A stretch of DNA of 64,000 nt, from positions 18,042,001 to 18,106,000 of the forward strand of contig CM121341.1 in assembly GCA_051530055.1 (NCBI GenBank). Reading direction: 5' to 3'. The stretch is from Neoechinorhynchus agilis. Its lineage: Eukaryota > Acanthocephala. Numbering within the stretch: the stretch's first letter is position 1; each line of letters begins with the position of its first letter. Shown in pieces: positions 11,396 through 21,479 of the stretch. The notes under the pieces were generated by a model. The model saw nothing but the letters and a program-made list of their open reading frames with translations, ran no database searches and had not been told where the DNA came from. The translations under genes were made by a program, and so were the position numbers.

Positions 11396-11857
11396 ATGTC
11401 GCGAAAATCGGCGCAATGTCTCACAAAGGTCGACTTGGATTCGCCATTCTTCAGTAATCTTGTTGCGAAGGATGGGACATTGGTCGCTAAACTACCTGAG
11501 AATCTAAAGTACGTTTGTCTTTACTTTTCAGCCCATTGGTGTCCTCCATGCAAGAGATTTACGCCCAATTTGGTTAATTTCTACAACGCGCATCATGAAT
11601 CTAAGGAATTCGAGATTATCTTCATTAGCGCCGATCGTGATAAGAAGTGCTTTCAAGAATATTTCAACACGATGCCATGGCTTGCCGTCGATTTTGATGC
11701 TGAGGCGAGGGATCAGTGCATGAACGATTATTCAATCAATTCAATTCCTCGGTTGGTTGTTATTGAAGTCGCTACAGGTGAAATTGTATGCCAGGACGGT
11801 TATGCGAAAATGAGTACGGATCTTGCGGGTGAGAGATTTCCGTGGGGCAGAAATTGA
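11396..11857 (+). CDS. Tryparedoxin/nucleoredoxin-like thioredoxin-fold protein 1
   Basis: A single-exon frame of 153 residues with a full thioredoxin fold: the redox motif W48-C49-P50-P51-C52 in SAHWCPPCKRFTP, FEIIFISADRD after the second helix, PWLAVDFDAE as in tryparedoxins and nucleoredoxin, and the cis-proline loop SINSIPRLVV. WCPPC is typical of the tryparedoxin/nucleoredoxin branch. The likely role is thiol-disulfide reduction in the cytosol; there is no signal peptide. A TATA-like box is at 11295-11300 and AATAAA at about 11888-11893. It is clearly paralogous to the gene at 14111-14572: same length and active-site position. Single-exon structure is unusual among its neighbours and might reflect retroposition or simple intron loss. 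Confidence 0.88.
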   Translation: MSRKSAQCLTKVDLDSPFFSNLVAKDGTLVAKLPENLKYVCLYFSAHWCPPCKRFTPNLVNFYNAHHESKEFEIIFISADRDKKCFQEYFNTMPWLAVDFDAEARDQCMNDYSINSIPRLVVIEVATGEIVCQDGYAKMSTDLAGERFPWGRN

Positions 11858-11894
11858 AAAATTGCTTGGGGTTCAAAGAATTTTCTCAATAAAA

Positions 11895-12780
11895 CGAATT
11901 TAAAAACAAATCGAAATATGACTTCTAAATTTAAGGATTAAAGAAGGCAAAGTATAAATTTGAAATGTCATTTGTTTTATTTATCACTGAAAGAGCCAAT
12001 ATTTGAAGAGATATTATTAGCTTTTTAGGCGCTGATATTATCCAAATGAACTTTAAAAGAAGTAAACGGATTTGACAACAATTTTGTTTTAAATCTCAAA
12101 GAAACTGATTTCAACATTTTTAAAGGGAGCCATTTTCCTAACGGGTTTTTCAAAGTATTGTAAATGGATTTCTTGGGAATAGAATTTACGGCGTTTGACG
12201 TGCGAATAAAGGCGTAAGCGATTTTTAATGGAAACCCCATTTTTTATAATCGTGCCTCGCGATCAAGACGAACAACTATGTTGGTTGATATATAAAACCA
12301 CTCAATTAATCGCGAAGATTAGAAAGCTATATGGATAGTAATGTTTAAAAATCTTTGACGCATTTTTGAAAAATGTGGGATTCACAAACGAATGAGTAAA
12401 TAGTGAGTAGGACGAAATGACAAATGCGTGTAGATTAAGTGCGTCCGAGTGTTTGCTGTTCTCGTCACACAAGTAAAAGCTCGTCTCTTTCATGTGGTAC
12501 TTTACTCAATTTCTTTTCAAAAAGAATGATTTGTCCAGCATTCAATAATATATTACTACTTTATTCGCGCATTATCCTTGAGCTGTAATTTCAATTAATA
12601 CTATTCTAAGAGTCGACTTTTCGGCTAAATGTAACCAAGGAAGTAAGAGAAAAAGACGTCGTGCTCGCGACTTCGCCTTCAACTGCTTCATAAAAAGAAA
12701 TCCATGCGTAAACCTCACGACAGTGATTTTACGTTTTATAACCAACTATTTTACGGCGCTCATTTTAGCGAAGTCTCCGT
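11895..12780. other. Intergenic stretch
   Basis: No gene or repeat recognised. Minus-strand frames near 12025-12240 and 12302-12493 are short and show no domain. Confidence 0.4.
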
Positions 12781-12781
12781 A

Positions 12782-13090
12782 GTTGTGCTGAGGTGGACAA
12801 GTGGACTGAAACTCCTGATCCCAGTTAGGGGTAACGGGTTCGAATCTGTTACCGCCGATGACGCACAACCAAAGGGAATGAAATAGCGCTGAAGGGAGGG
12901 GGAAACCCACTGATGAGTCCCGCCTCCTCGGGAGGTATCTGAGAATCCGGCGGGATGCGTACAAACTCTTTACCGTATACATCAGAGTCTAAGCGATTCA
13001 ATCACTTCTCTGTTGTAAGAGATCGGTGTGGCTTCATGCCGTGGCCTTATGCCAAAAGCTCAGAAAGGGATTAATAACCTGAATCAAAAA
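12782..13090 (+). mobile_element. tRNA-like SINE (diverged)
   Basis: The segment 12782-12870 has a tRNA-like layout: GTTGTGC at its start pairs with GCACAAC at its end (7 bp, like an acceptor stem), and between them lies a pol III B-box-like GGGTTCGAATC within a longer pairing arm (GGTAAC...GTTACC). The body runs to about 13090 and ends in a block, AGATCGGTGTGGCTTC followed by GCCGTGGC and ATAACCTGAAT, that recurs in the fold-back element at 24489-24629. No poly(A) tail is seen and no target duplication could be fixed. It lies between the two tryparedoxin-like paralogs. Confidence 0.5.
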
Positions 13091-13094
13091 TACT

Positions 13095-14105
13095 CGGCTT
13101 GCCAGTAACATTTAAGGAGTAAAAATATACGTTGATCATAATTAGGAAAACTTTCTCAATTTTTGAAGCGGTTATATTTTAAGTATTTTAGGAGCATAGA
13201 AAGGTCGACAAAATGAAAATTCTTCTCCTTTCATGGTTGAAAATATCTTCTACCAAGGTAGCGAAAATCTTGGAGTTCCAGTTCCTTATAAATGTTCAGC
13301 TTGAGAACATTCAAGGAGAATGACATATTATTGATCTACGGTCTGATTCCCTAAGTGCAGATTGTGGTACAAAGGCATTAAATTTGCTAAGTGTCAATTT
13401 TCGAAATTTGTTTCTGCTTAGTTAAGCGATTTTTTCTTGTACTGGAATAAATTAAAGTCGTTAGTTAGCATTATTCGGCAATTATTGTTCTCGGAAATGT
13501 TTCAATTAACAAAATTAAAATGATCGTGCAGAAATCCAAGGATACGGTCGACGAATCGCACGAAAATGTGGGATTAAGCCGGATTATCTACGTTCCCAAT
13601 TTATATACATCCATTAGACATTGACCGATTTATCACATCAATGTCATAAAAAACATAAGGGAAGTATCGGAAGACTACTGAGTCTCAATTCATGAAACTC
13701 TGCAGTAAAACAAACTTCACGAAAATATATATTAATTCGGCAATATATTTCAACCTAGGTTCGCTTTATCCCTGTTCAAAATGCACACAAATTCGGTAAA
13801 TATAGAACAGATGTCTCTCGCATTAGTTGTATTAATCTATTGCTTTTGGGAAAATATGAAAATAATAATCCATACACTTTTGTGGACGTCACCATTCACG
13901 GCAATATTTGTAACATTTAGCGACTCATTGCAATATTTTGTATGTACAAAAAGAGAATTATCGCTTGCCGGGTCCAAAATGCACCTCACGGATCCTTTAA
14001 CAGATTCCCAATAATCCTAATGCTTTACGAGTGGATAAAACAACTCGATACTGTGCCCATAATTGAAAATTCTCTTTTTTACCATCTTTTTCTAGAATTG
14101 ACACG
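13095..14105. other. Intergenic stretch before tryparedoxin-like gene 2
   Basis: A+T-rich. Frames at 13781-14014 and 13942-14130 overlap each other and the start of the next gene and carry no domain. Nothing else is recognised. Confidence 0.4.
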
Positions 14106-14110
14106 CGCAA

Positions 14111-14572
14111 ATGCCTTCCAAAACGGATAAAGAGCAGAATAAAGTAAATTTGGATTCACCGCTCTTCACTAATCTCATTGGGAAGGACGGAAAGATAGTG
14201 GAAAAACTGGCAAAGGACCTCAAATACGTCTGTTTATACTTCTCCGCCCATTGGTGTCCTCCATGCAAGACACTTACGCCAAAATTGGTCACATTCTACG
14301 AATCGTATCACGAATCTAAGAGTTTCGAAATTATCTTCATCAGTGCTGATCAGGGCAAGAAACAGTTTGAAAACTATTTTGATTCAATGCCGTGGTTGGC
14401 TCTCGATTTTGAGTCCGAGTCAAAGGATAATATTTTGTCTGAGTACTCGGTTAATTCGATTCCTCGCTTGATTATCATTGATATAAATGCAAAGGAGGTT
14501 GTGTGTCAAGATGCTCAATCTTACGTAGCGAAGGATCCAGAAGGCGAGAAGTTTCCATGGAATCAAGTCTGA
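14111..14572 (+). CDS. Tryparedoxin/nucleoredoxin-like thioredoxin-fold protein 2
   Basis: A 153-residue intronless paralog of the protein at 11396-11857. The active site W48-C49-P50-P51-C52 sits in the identical context SAHWCPPCK, followed by FEIIFISADQG, MPWLALDFESESKD and the cis-proline loop SVNSIPRLII. Both proteins end in a GE+FPW motif. ATG at 14111 is preferred because it aligns exactly with the start of the paralog. An AATAAA lies at about 14604-14609. Likely a cytosolic thiol-disulfide oxidoreductase. The two genes share orientation and are 2.2 kb apart, consistent with tandem duplication followed by insertion of a SINE between them. Confidence 0.88.
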   Translation: MPSKTDKEQNKVNLDSPLFTNLIGKDGKIVEKLAKDLKYVCLYFSAHWCPPCKTLTPKLVTFYESYHESKSFEIIFISADQGKKQFENYFDSMPWLALDFESESKDNILSEYSVNSIPRLIIIDINAKEVVCQDAQSYVAKDPEGEKFPWNQV

Positions 14573-14689
14573 ACGGCTGTTTTTCTTAGTGTAGCTTCGA
14601 TTAATAAATATAAAGTTACTCCATCAGGTTATGTAAGGAGTCTTTTTGAAACTCGGATCGATAAAAACGAAAATTTATATTGATTTTCC

Positions 14690-16560
14690 TCAGGTAAACA
14701 TCCTTAAAAACAAAGAGTTAACTTCAAATATTCCAATCACTCGATGGAGATCGAATTTAAATTAACTGTTTGTTTTGAGGAATTATGCCCAGGTAAAATG
14801 AGTTCACTTCAAATTCGAACGTTGTCGAACAACCGGGAATTTAATCGAGGGTTATCCAGGAAAGGACTATAGACGTGTAACATTTACATAAAATCTGACC
14901 GCTCGACGACGTTAAAATTTAAAGTTAAAACCCATTGTTATTGATCATTTTATTCAGGTAAAAATCCTCAAAAACAAAGAGTTAACTTTAAATTTAAACG
15001 TCGTCAAGCGATTGGGGATTTAATCGAATGGTTATCCAGGAAAGGACCATAGACGTTTTAGCGTTCGATTAAATCTTCCAATCTGGCGATGGCATTCGAA
15101 TTTAAGGTTAGCTCGTTTTGTTGATTCTTTTCACTTGAGCAAAATAAGGAAAAATTTTCGTTTCTTTAATTCGGATTTCGGGAAGCGAAAATTATTTCTG
15201 ATTTTTCTCAGGTAAAAGTTCTCAACACAAAACGCTCACTTAAATTTTCAACGTTATTGAGCGATTGGAAGATTTAATAGAAAGGTTATCCAATGAAGGC
15301 CATAGACGTGTCAACATTCGATTAAATTCCCAATTGTGAATTGTTACACACTTGAGCCTTATTATTGAAATCTTCATTGCGAATTTCCAAGGCATCAGCC
15401 TCCTTCTCAAACACGAGTGTGTAACAATTCGCCATTGAGAATACACATCCACTTGAAGGAACAATTGGATAGAATTCGATTAAATCGTCCAAACGCGCGA
15501 GGACGTTAGAATTTAAAGTGAATTTATTGTTTTTATGATTTTTACCTGGAATAAATAATCAATAACAAAGATTTAACTTTAAATTCGAATGTCGTCGCGT
15601 GATTGGAAGATTTAGTCGAAAGCTTACAAGTCTATGATCCTTTCCTGGATTTCTTGGGTAACCTTTTGACTAAATCTCCCAATCGCTCGACGACGTTCCA
15701 AATAAAGGTGAACTCGTTGTATTTGAGGATTTTTACTGAGTAAAATAATCAATAGCAAAGAGTTAACTTAAAATTCGAACGTCGTCCAGCGATAGGGTAT
15801 TTAAGCAAAATATTATCCAGGAAAAGAGCACGGACATGTAGCCTTTCGATTAAATCTCATAGTCGCTCGACGACGTTCAAAGTTTAAGTTATCTCTTCGT
15901 TATTGATTATTTGACTTAGGTAAAAAATCCACGAAAACAAAGGGTTTACTTCAAATTCGAACGTCATAGAGCGATTAGGAGATTTAGTCGAAAGGTTATC
16001 CAAGAAAGGACAATAGACGAGTAACCTATCGATGAAATCTTGCGATCGCTCGACGAAGTTTGAATTTAGAGTTAAATCTTTACTATTGATGATTTTACTC
16101 AGCAAAAATCCTCAAAACAACGAGTTGACTTTTATTTTGAACGCTATCGAGCGATTGGGAGATTTAGTCGAAAGGTTATCCAGGAAAGGAAAATGGACGT
16201 GTAACCTTTCGATAAAATCTTGCGATCGCTCGACGACGTTTGAATTTAGAGTTAAATCTTTACTATTGATGATTTTACTCAGCAAAAATCTTCAAAACAA
16301 CGAGTTCACTTTTATTTTGAACGCCATCGAGCGGTTGGGAGATTTAGTCGAAAGGTCATCCAGGAAAGGACCATAGACGTGTAACTTTTCGATTAAATCC
16401 TCCAATGACTCGACGACGTTCAAATTTAATTCTTTGTTATTAACTATTTTGCTTAGTTAATAATTCTCAAAAAATAAAGAGTTAACTTTAAATTTGAACG
16501 TCATCGAGCGATTGGGCAATTTAATTGAAGGGTTATCGAAGATAGGACCATCTGTTGACG
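14690..16560. repeat. Palindromic tandem satellite, about 180-bp unit, roughly ten units
   Basis: The core GAGCGATTGGGAGATTTAG recurs (with changes) near 14823, 15001, 15251, 15592, 15787, 15967, 16147, 16327 and 16502. The last four intervals are 175-180 bp. Each unit is itself an inverted repeat: an arm reading roughly CGTCGAGCGATTGGGAGATT, then TCGAAAGGTTA, a short centre (TCCAGGAAAGGACCATAGACG), and the reverse-complement arm. A linker with AAAACAAAGAGTTAACTT joins units. Older units at the left are more diverged. Frames inside (such as 16032-16376) are by-products of the repeat. Confidence 0.88.
15320..15475. mobile_element. Fold-back MITE copy inserted in the satellite
   Basis: The stretch interrupts the 180-bp period near 15310-15470. 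It contains AAGGCATCAGCCTCCTTCTC and GTGTAACAATTCGCCATTGA, both shared (the second in reverse complement) with the palindromic element at 19076-19275. The AATTGTGAATTGTTACAC and GTGTAACAATTCGCCATT segments form its ends. It is therefore a MITE-like copy that landed in, or was captured by, a satellite unit. Confidence 0.6.
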
Positions 16561-16564
16561 TAAA

Positions 16565-17037
16565 ACCACCTGATAACCGTCGTAATCGCGCGCGTTTGTT
16601 GTGGCAGTTAATTGTTGGCGCCGCTTTCGATGAATTCCCAAACATTGGGGAGATGTAGAAACTTAATTGAGAAGTGCGATTTTGGATGCAAACGAGTTTC
16701 TCGATTTCTGACGTAACTATTCGCAATCGCTTCAAGAATATCGATTTGAATGCACTAAAGTTAAAGCTTGTTAGGTGTAAAATAGTCGAAATTCAACTCT
16801 ATGATTTTTTCGTTTATTAGGCACGCCCACGTCCTTTCGTTGGATCGGTCGCTTTAAGACGAATTGTCTTTTAAAATGTCTTTAGTCTAAAAACGAAAAT
16901 TTCAGAATCTGAGTACGCGGTGAACTTCATTTTCCTCCATAATCGTCCCTTATTCGGTACCTTTCCGTTTTTCTCATTTGTATCCAAACGCTTTGATATG
17001 CTCGGTTTTTCGCTAATAACCAATGCTCATTCTATAG
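16565..17037. other. Upstream region of NEMP-like gene
   Basis: No gene recognised. It probably holds the promoter of the downstream gene, but I see no clear TATA box. Confidence 0.35.
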
Positions 17038-18718
17038 ATGAGTGGTCGATTGGTGAGCGTTCTCTTCCTTACCTGGCTCGCATCTTTCGTCTCGAGTAAG
17101 CAAGGAATATCGCTTCGTTGGCTTAATGTAAATCAAACAGAGACAATTATCGGTATCCGCGAAATTAGAGAAGCAAATCACCCCTTTGTTGTCTATGTCG
17201 TAAGCTCAAACTTAAATCGCATAACTGGCGCAATTCAATCAATAATTGTTCGCTTGGAAGGAAAACCTGAATATACTCTTTGCGATCCCGCTCTTCCGTT
17301 GACCAATCAACAGCCAACCAAGTCCGTAGTGAATTCTATTGTGTTAAAATTAAGTCAACTTGTGTCTGCTAAATTTCTTGGGAAGGTAGCTTTAAAATGC
17401 GGGGTCCTGGCAAGTATAGCGAAATAAAATTTTTACCAATCTTCGGAATGTTCTCGTCTTATAAGACGTCTAATCTGTTGCATGGTTCCTTTGCTACAAT
17501 TGAGCGAATCGAAAAATAACTCACATAGGATTTGTTTTTAAGTTCATCGCTAAACATTTCTTTTTTTCTAATTTTGGGTGTATCAGTAATCTTTTTTGTC
17601 TTTAATTGCGAAATTTATTTATCTCACCCAGAAAATAAGTGATGACATCGGGTAGGTTAGATGAACTCTTGGAGCTCAATGAATGATTTTTTATTTTAGA
17701 AATACGTGGACAAAATTTTTTCTTCATTTCTCAGTTGAACTCTTGCTCATTAAATAATGCATTGCTACCTTCTATAACCGTGGATCGCACTTAGCTAATA
17801 TTATAAATGTCGTAGATCCGTTCAATTTGACATGTATTGCCATTTGGAGGGCCAATACCGATGTTCGGATAAAGGTAATCTATTCTACTGTTGATTTTTT
17901 ACGCGTTGGCGTCATTCTATTTACGACTATGCTATTCTTTGCATCCGGTCAAATAAGTCGATCCTGCATATTCTACCATTTGGCTTGGTGTGCATTGTGT
18001 TCAATAGCAATGATGGCCGGAATTTTAATTGTAATTTCGCAAATTGGAAAAAAACAATCATTGATTTCTGGTACAGTGTTGCTCACTGTATTCTACACCA
18101 TTGCGCAATCTGACTGGTGGATCAAAGGCATTCTGTTTGCTCAACCGTCAATATTTATTATTGTGGTCTTTATTGTCTTTTCAGAAATCCTTGCTATTTG
18201 GTTTGGAGCGTTGGATAATGTTATTGGGAATTCTATCTTAGCAAAACGTCGTCAATTGATAGTTTCTATCAATCTCAAATTAAGTAGCATTCTGCTATTC
18301 TTCATTTATGTGAATTGTCTCACTCTGGCGGATTGGGCTCTTAGGAGACAATTATCAATATGGATTTCGGACTTGGGAATCGATATTTCTTTACGTTCTA
18401 TTAGTTTTACTCGCATGTTTTACCACTAGACGCTTAAGAATGATGTATTTGAAAAGACAGAAATGGCTTATTAAAGGAGATCATCCTAGACTCTTATCTA
18501 TGGATGAATATGAAATTCAAGGCATTGAATATACAAAACTTTCCCTAGCTAAATTGAGAGAAGAATTATCGATCGCTAATGCAGCAGAATTGTGCGGGAT
18601 CCTTAGGAAGGTAAGACACGCAGATAAACTCGCCGATTTTGTATGTAACGGAAATCACGTCACTTTTTCATATGAGGATGAACTTGAAGACTACTTTGGT
18701 GACATCAGTGAAAATTAA
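17038..18718 (+). CDS. NEMP/TMEM194-like nuclear envelope membrane protein
   Basis: A split gene. The first exon (17038-about 17395) encodes a signal peptide (MSGRLVSVLFLTWLASFVSS) and a lumenal region. A later exon (from about 17780) has several membrane helices with SRSCIFYHLAWCALCSIAMM, recalling the SRSPLFYYSSG block of NEMP proteins. An intron at 18284-18344 (61 bp, GT-AG) joins this to the last exon, keeping the frame and giving VLLVLLACF. The C-terminal block SLAKLREEL...ADKLADFVCNGNHVTFSYEDE matches the family's ALxxLR...ADFVxGxxHVTxxE motif. NEMPs are inner nuclear membrane proteins affecting envelope stiffness and fertility. The middle of the gene (17430-17790) was not resolved into exons. 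The family call rests on motif memory, not a search. Confidence 0.65.
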
Positions 18719-18829
18719 AATTGCTTATATTAAACATGTTTACAGTCTTTCTGGAATGTTTTCGATGCGGTTTGCGCTAATGTGAGGTACCGGGGTAAAG
18801 ACGTTTCGAATCTCCTCGGAGCGTCGTTT

Positions 18830-18900
18830 AATAACTAACAAACTGATGATTAATCCGACGAACTTCGAAACGTCTTTAATAAACAATTATTTGCAACAAT
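18830..18900 (+). ncRNA. Degenerate hammerhead-ribozyme motif, left end of PLE
   Basis: CTGATGA at 18843-18849 and CGAAACGTC at 18866-18874 keep exactly the spacing of the better copies at 21 and 37 kb. The stem II positions (TAATC and ACTTC) no longer pair. The outer strands GTTTAAT and AATAAAC could form a weak stem I. I read it as a decayed ribozyme. Confidence 0.5.
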
Positions 18901-19075
18901 AATTCTACTTAAAGAATGTCCCGGACCTGCAGTAAATGAGGTGAAACTAAAGCATAAATACACATTTCTGGCTATAAGTGGTCAGAGACTAGTTTCTACA
19001 CTTAGAAAACGAAATAGTGATTATTGAGTATAAAAACCATATTCCATCCAATTGTTCCTTCGAGTGAATGTGTAT

Positions 19076-19275
19076 TCTCAATGGCGAATTGTAACACACT
19101 TGAGTTTTATTAAAATTAACCTTGCGAATTTTCAAGGCCTCAGCCTCCTTCTCAAGCATTGTTTGTAAGAACATTTAAAACTTACAAACAATGCTTGAGA
19201 AGGAGGCTGAGGCTTTGAAAATTCGCAATGTTGACTTCAATAAAACTCGAATATGTTACAATTCGCGATTGAGAA
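19076..19275. mobile_element. Near-perfect palindromic fold-back MITE
   Basis: Left arm TCTCAATGGCGAATTGTAAC...AAGGCCTCAGCCTCCTTCTC...GCATTGTTTGTAAG and right arm CTTACAAACAATGC...GAGAAGGAGGCTGAGGC...GTTACAATTCGCGATTGAGA are reverse complements over about 95 bp each, with a loop of about 10 bp (AACATTTAAA) centred near 19175. There is no coding capacity. Related pieces occur at 15320-15475 and 26725-26770. Confidence 0.85.
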
Positions 19276-19689
19276 AAACCAAATTGTAACTGAAGTATCA
19301 TATCTTCTCCCCATCTCGAGAAATTTTTACCTTAATGATTTATTATACAATGGCACGTTGAGTTGTTAAAATTCTAAGAATAGGACACATGTACCGTGGG
19401 GTTCTCATAAACACTTGAGTTCAGAGTTGATAAAAGAATGCGGATATTGATTATTGAGTACATTAATGTCTTGGCCGGGTGGTAATATCCGGCCTGAGTA
19501 TGTCCGTTCGGGTGGGGATTCACGGATATTGTTTGCAGTAGAGCATGTGAGGTTGTTATTTCCTCAGGTTCATTTCAGGTTATGATAACCGAGAAGGTTG
19601 GGCAGTATGGAAAAAGGAGCGTATGTAGAGGGAGGTGCGAGGTTTAGGAGGATGAAATGAATTAGAATTACGAATGTTGTGATCATGTG

Positions 19690-20969
19690 AGAAGGGGACG
19701 ACACGTGGTAAAAATGGTGATGGTTTACGATTTGGGAAAGTTCTTGGTTAAGTGCTTGACAGAAGTAACATCACAAGTAGCTGTCAATGTGAAGAATTCG
19801 AGAGATTTCGTCGAAAAACTGAGGGATACCAACATTTCGGAAAAATGTACAATTTTCACAATGGATGTGCCATAAATGCGGCGACCCCACACCTCCTTCC
19901 GGTTCTTCATGGAATCGATCCCAAAACACACCTAAAGAATCTGCTTGAGTTGGCTTGCGCGGCAAATTTCGAGTTTGATGGAAAGTATTATGTTCAAAAG
20001 TGAGGGGTAGTCATGGGCTCACCTATTGCTCCAGTTCTGGCTAATCTTTTCATGGATCACTTAAAAAAAGCGCAATGGAAACGTATGCGATCAAACCAGT
20101 CTTCTACAAAATATTGTAGATGATATATTCGTGATTTGGCCCGGTAGCGAACAGAGTGCTAACGATTTCATGGAACATCTCAACCGCCAACATAATAGAA
20201 TCAAATTCACTATGAATAGGTCCGATGAAAATGGAAGGTTGCCGTTTCTAGATGTGTTGATTCAAAAAAATGGAACACAAATTACTACATCGGTCTACAG
20301 AAAGTCAAATGATACATATAATTATATACTGTGGAGCAGTGCTTACAACAAGAGCACAAAAGTTGGTATATTCAAAGGCTTTCTACATCGTGTCTACAAC
20401 ATCTGCAGTGAGGAGTGCTTCAGTGCTGAAATCCAACAGCTGAAACGAATTTTCAGCAAGTTGGGGTACCCAAAGATGTTCTTAGTTCAGCGCGAGAGCA
20501 AGTGGACCGTGCGAGGAACACCCAGTCAAAAGAAACAGTCATGGACCCAAATCGAATGGACCTGCGCATTGGAGTGCCAGACATAGGCCCACAAACCAAC
20601 CGTTGGAGCAACAAAATTTCACGGATTGTGAAGAACAGCGGTCTGCTGATAAAATGCCAATTTTATTTCCAACCTTCTGTGCTGATAGGAAACCTCATTT
20701 CCCGCAAATACCAGGAGGTGAAAAAGAGAGCTGTTGATCCGAAGACGAGATTGGCAGAACATAAACGGTCCACGACTCATAAGGTGGTAGCGTCGAATAT
20801 TGAACTACACGATGTGCAAACTGGCCACATGGTCAATTATGACCAAACGGAGGTTTTAGCAAGTGAACGCAATAATTTTCGACGCTTAATTAAGGAAGCC
20901 ATCTTAATCAAAGAACAGAAACCGGACATGAATGACCAACGAGGATACAAGCTCTGTCTGCACAGCTAA
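19690..20969 (+). pseudogene. PLE reverse transcriptase + GIY-YIG-like ORF remains
   Basis: Penelope-type RT signatures run in order through shifting frames: VYDLGKFLVKCLTEV and VKNSRDFVEKLRD near 19710-19830; NLLELACAANFEFDGKYYVQK near 19935-20000; VMGSPIAPVLANLFMDHLK near 20008-20070; the thumb-like SANDFMEHLNRQHNRIKFTM to KLGYPKMFL at 20131-20490. The last open stretch, 20502-20969, carries the region corresponding to the GIY-YIG endonuclease (KTRLAEHKRSTTHKV ... ILIKEQKP). Several breaks separate the pieces. In live PLEs the protein copies the element RNA and nicks target DNA. Confidence 0.78.
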
Positions 20970-21031
20970 AAAATGAAACAACTCACTCAATCATTAGCGC
21001 GTGTGAGAGCGAAATAATTACTCATCCACTT

Positions 21032-21086
21032 GTATTTTAGAACTGATCAAGAACCCGGCGAGGTTCGAAACGTCTTTAATAAATAC
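21032..21086 (+). ncRNA. Type I hammerhead-ribozyme motif with mutated core, right end of PLE
   Basis: Stem I strands GTATTT (21032-21037) and AAATAC (21081-21086), stem II GAACC/GGTTC with loop CGGCGA, and GAAACGTC at 21067-21074 are all present. The core reads CTGATCA rather than CTGATGA, so the invariant G8 is changed to C and cleavage is not expected. It differs from the copy at 37042-37096 at only a few positions. Hammerheads in PLE terminal repeats are known from other animals. Confidence 0.75.
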
Positions 21087-21169
21087 TCATTTATCGGGTG
21101 TAAACCTAAAAAATAATTCTAACCACATTCCCCGATGCCTCACATATCGACATTTTAAGAGGCGGTTTG

Positions 21170-21360
21170 TTTCATGAAAATTTTAGGAGAGGCGATGGGT
21201 TCGAATCGGGAAAGAAGTGAGGATGAGGGCGGGCAAATGCACCTCATCAACAAGAGGGATGAGCTAGTGGAGTCGATGCGGATGTTGTGACCTGTCTTGT
21301 GTCTCCCCACCTCACATTTTAGGTTGCCCAGCCAAAGCTAGGCAAATAAATAAACTCAAG
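21170..21360 (+). mobile_element. Possible SINE-like insertion
   Basis: A G-rich segment with a pol III B-box-like GGGTTCGAATCGGG at about 21199, followed by a purine-rich body and CATTTTAGG near 21315. ATTTTAGG also occurs just upstream at about 21180, so a short target duplication is possible. There is no clear A box. Low certainty. Confidence 0.3.
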
Positions 21361-21479
21361 GTCATATCTGTCAAATTAAATTACCTAAAATTAAGCTTTT
21401 ATTTATAAAGAGGGTCTATGAGTTAGGACGAATTTCGAGGTAATTTCTTGAGAGGCTGTAGTATATAATAACACGTGTA

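Larger units (their letters stand above)
18780..21155 (+). mobile_element. Penelope-like element (decayed) with hammerhead-bearing terminal repeats
   Basis: Ends are inverted relative to each other: GTGAGGTACCGGGG at the left (about 18782) and CCCCGATGCCTCAC at the right (about 21150). The interior encodes Penelope-type reverse transcriptase (VKNSRDFVEKLRD, VMGSPIAPVLANLFMDHLK, LPFLDVLIQKNGTQITTSVY, FKGFLHRVYNICSEE) followed by a GIY-YIG-type C-terminal region (TRLAEHKRSTTHKVV, EREVLASERNNFRRLIKEA-like context). Hammerhead-ribozyme-like cores lie in both end regions (18843-18874 and 21032-21086). The coding part is interrupted by several breaks, so the copy is dead. A fold-back MITE (19076-19275) sits in its 5' part. 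Confidence 0.8.

Noticed and set aside
16032-16376. 114-aa frame with internal protein repeats
   Set aside because: It is a read-through of the 180-bp satellite; the protein repeats mirror the DNA period.
14690-16560. Regularly spaced repeats resembling a CRISPR array
   Set aside because: The 180-bp palindromic units are themselves repeated without unique spacers, there are no cas genes, and the host is eukaryotic.
21058-21072. GAGGTTCGAAAC as a tRNA T-arm/B box
   Set aside because: It is stem II and the GAAAC core of the hammerhead motif, at fixed spacing from CTGAT in all copies; no cloverleaf can be drawn.
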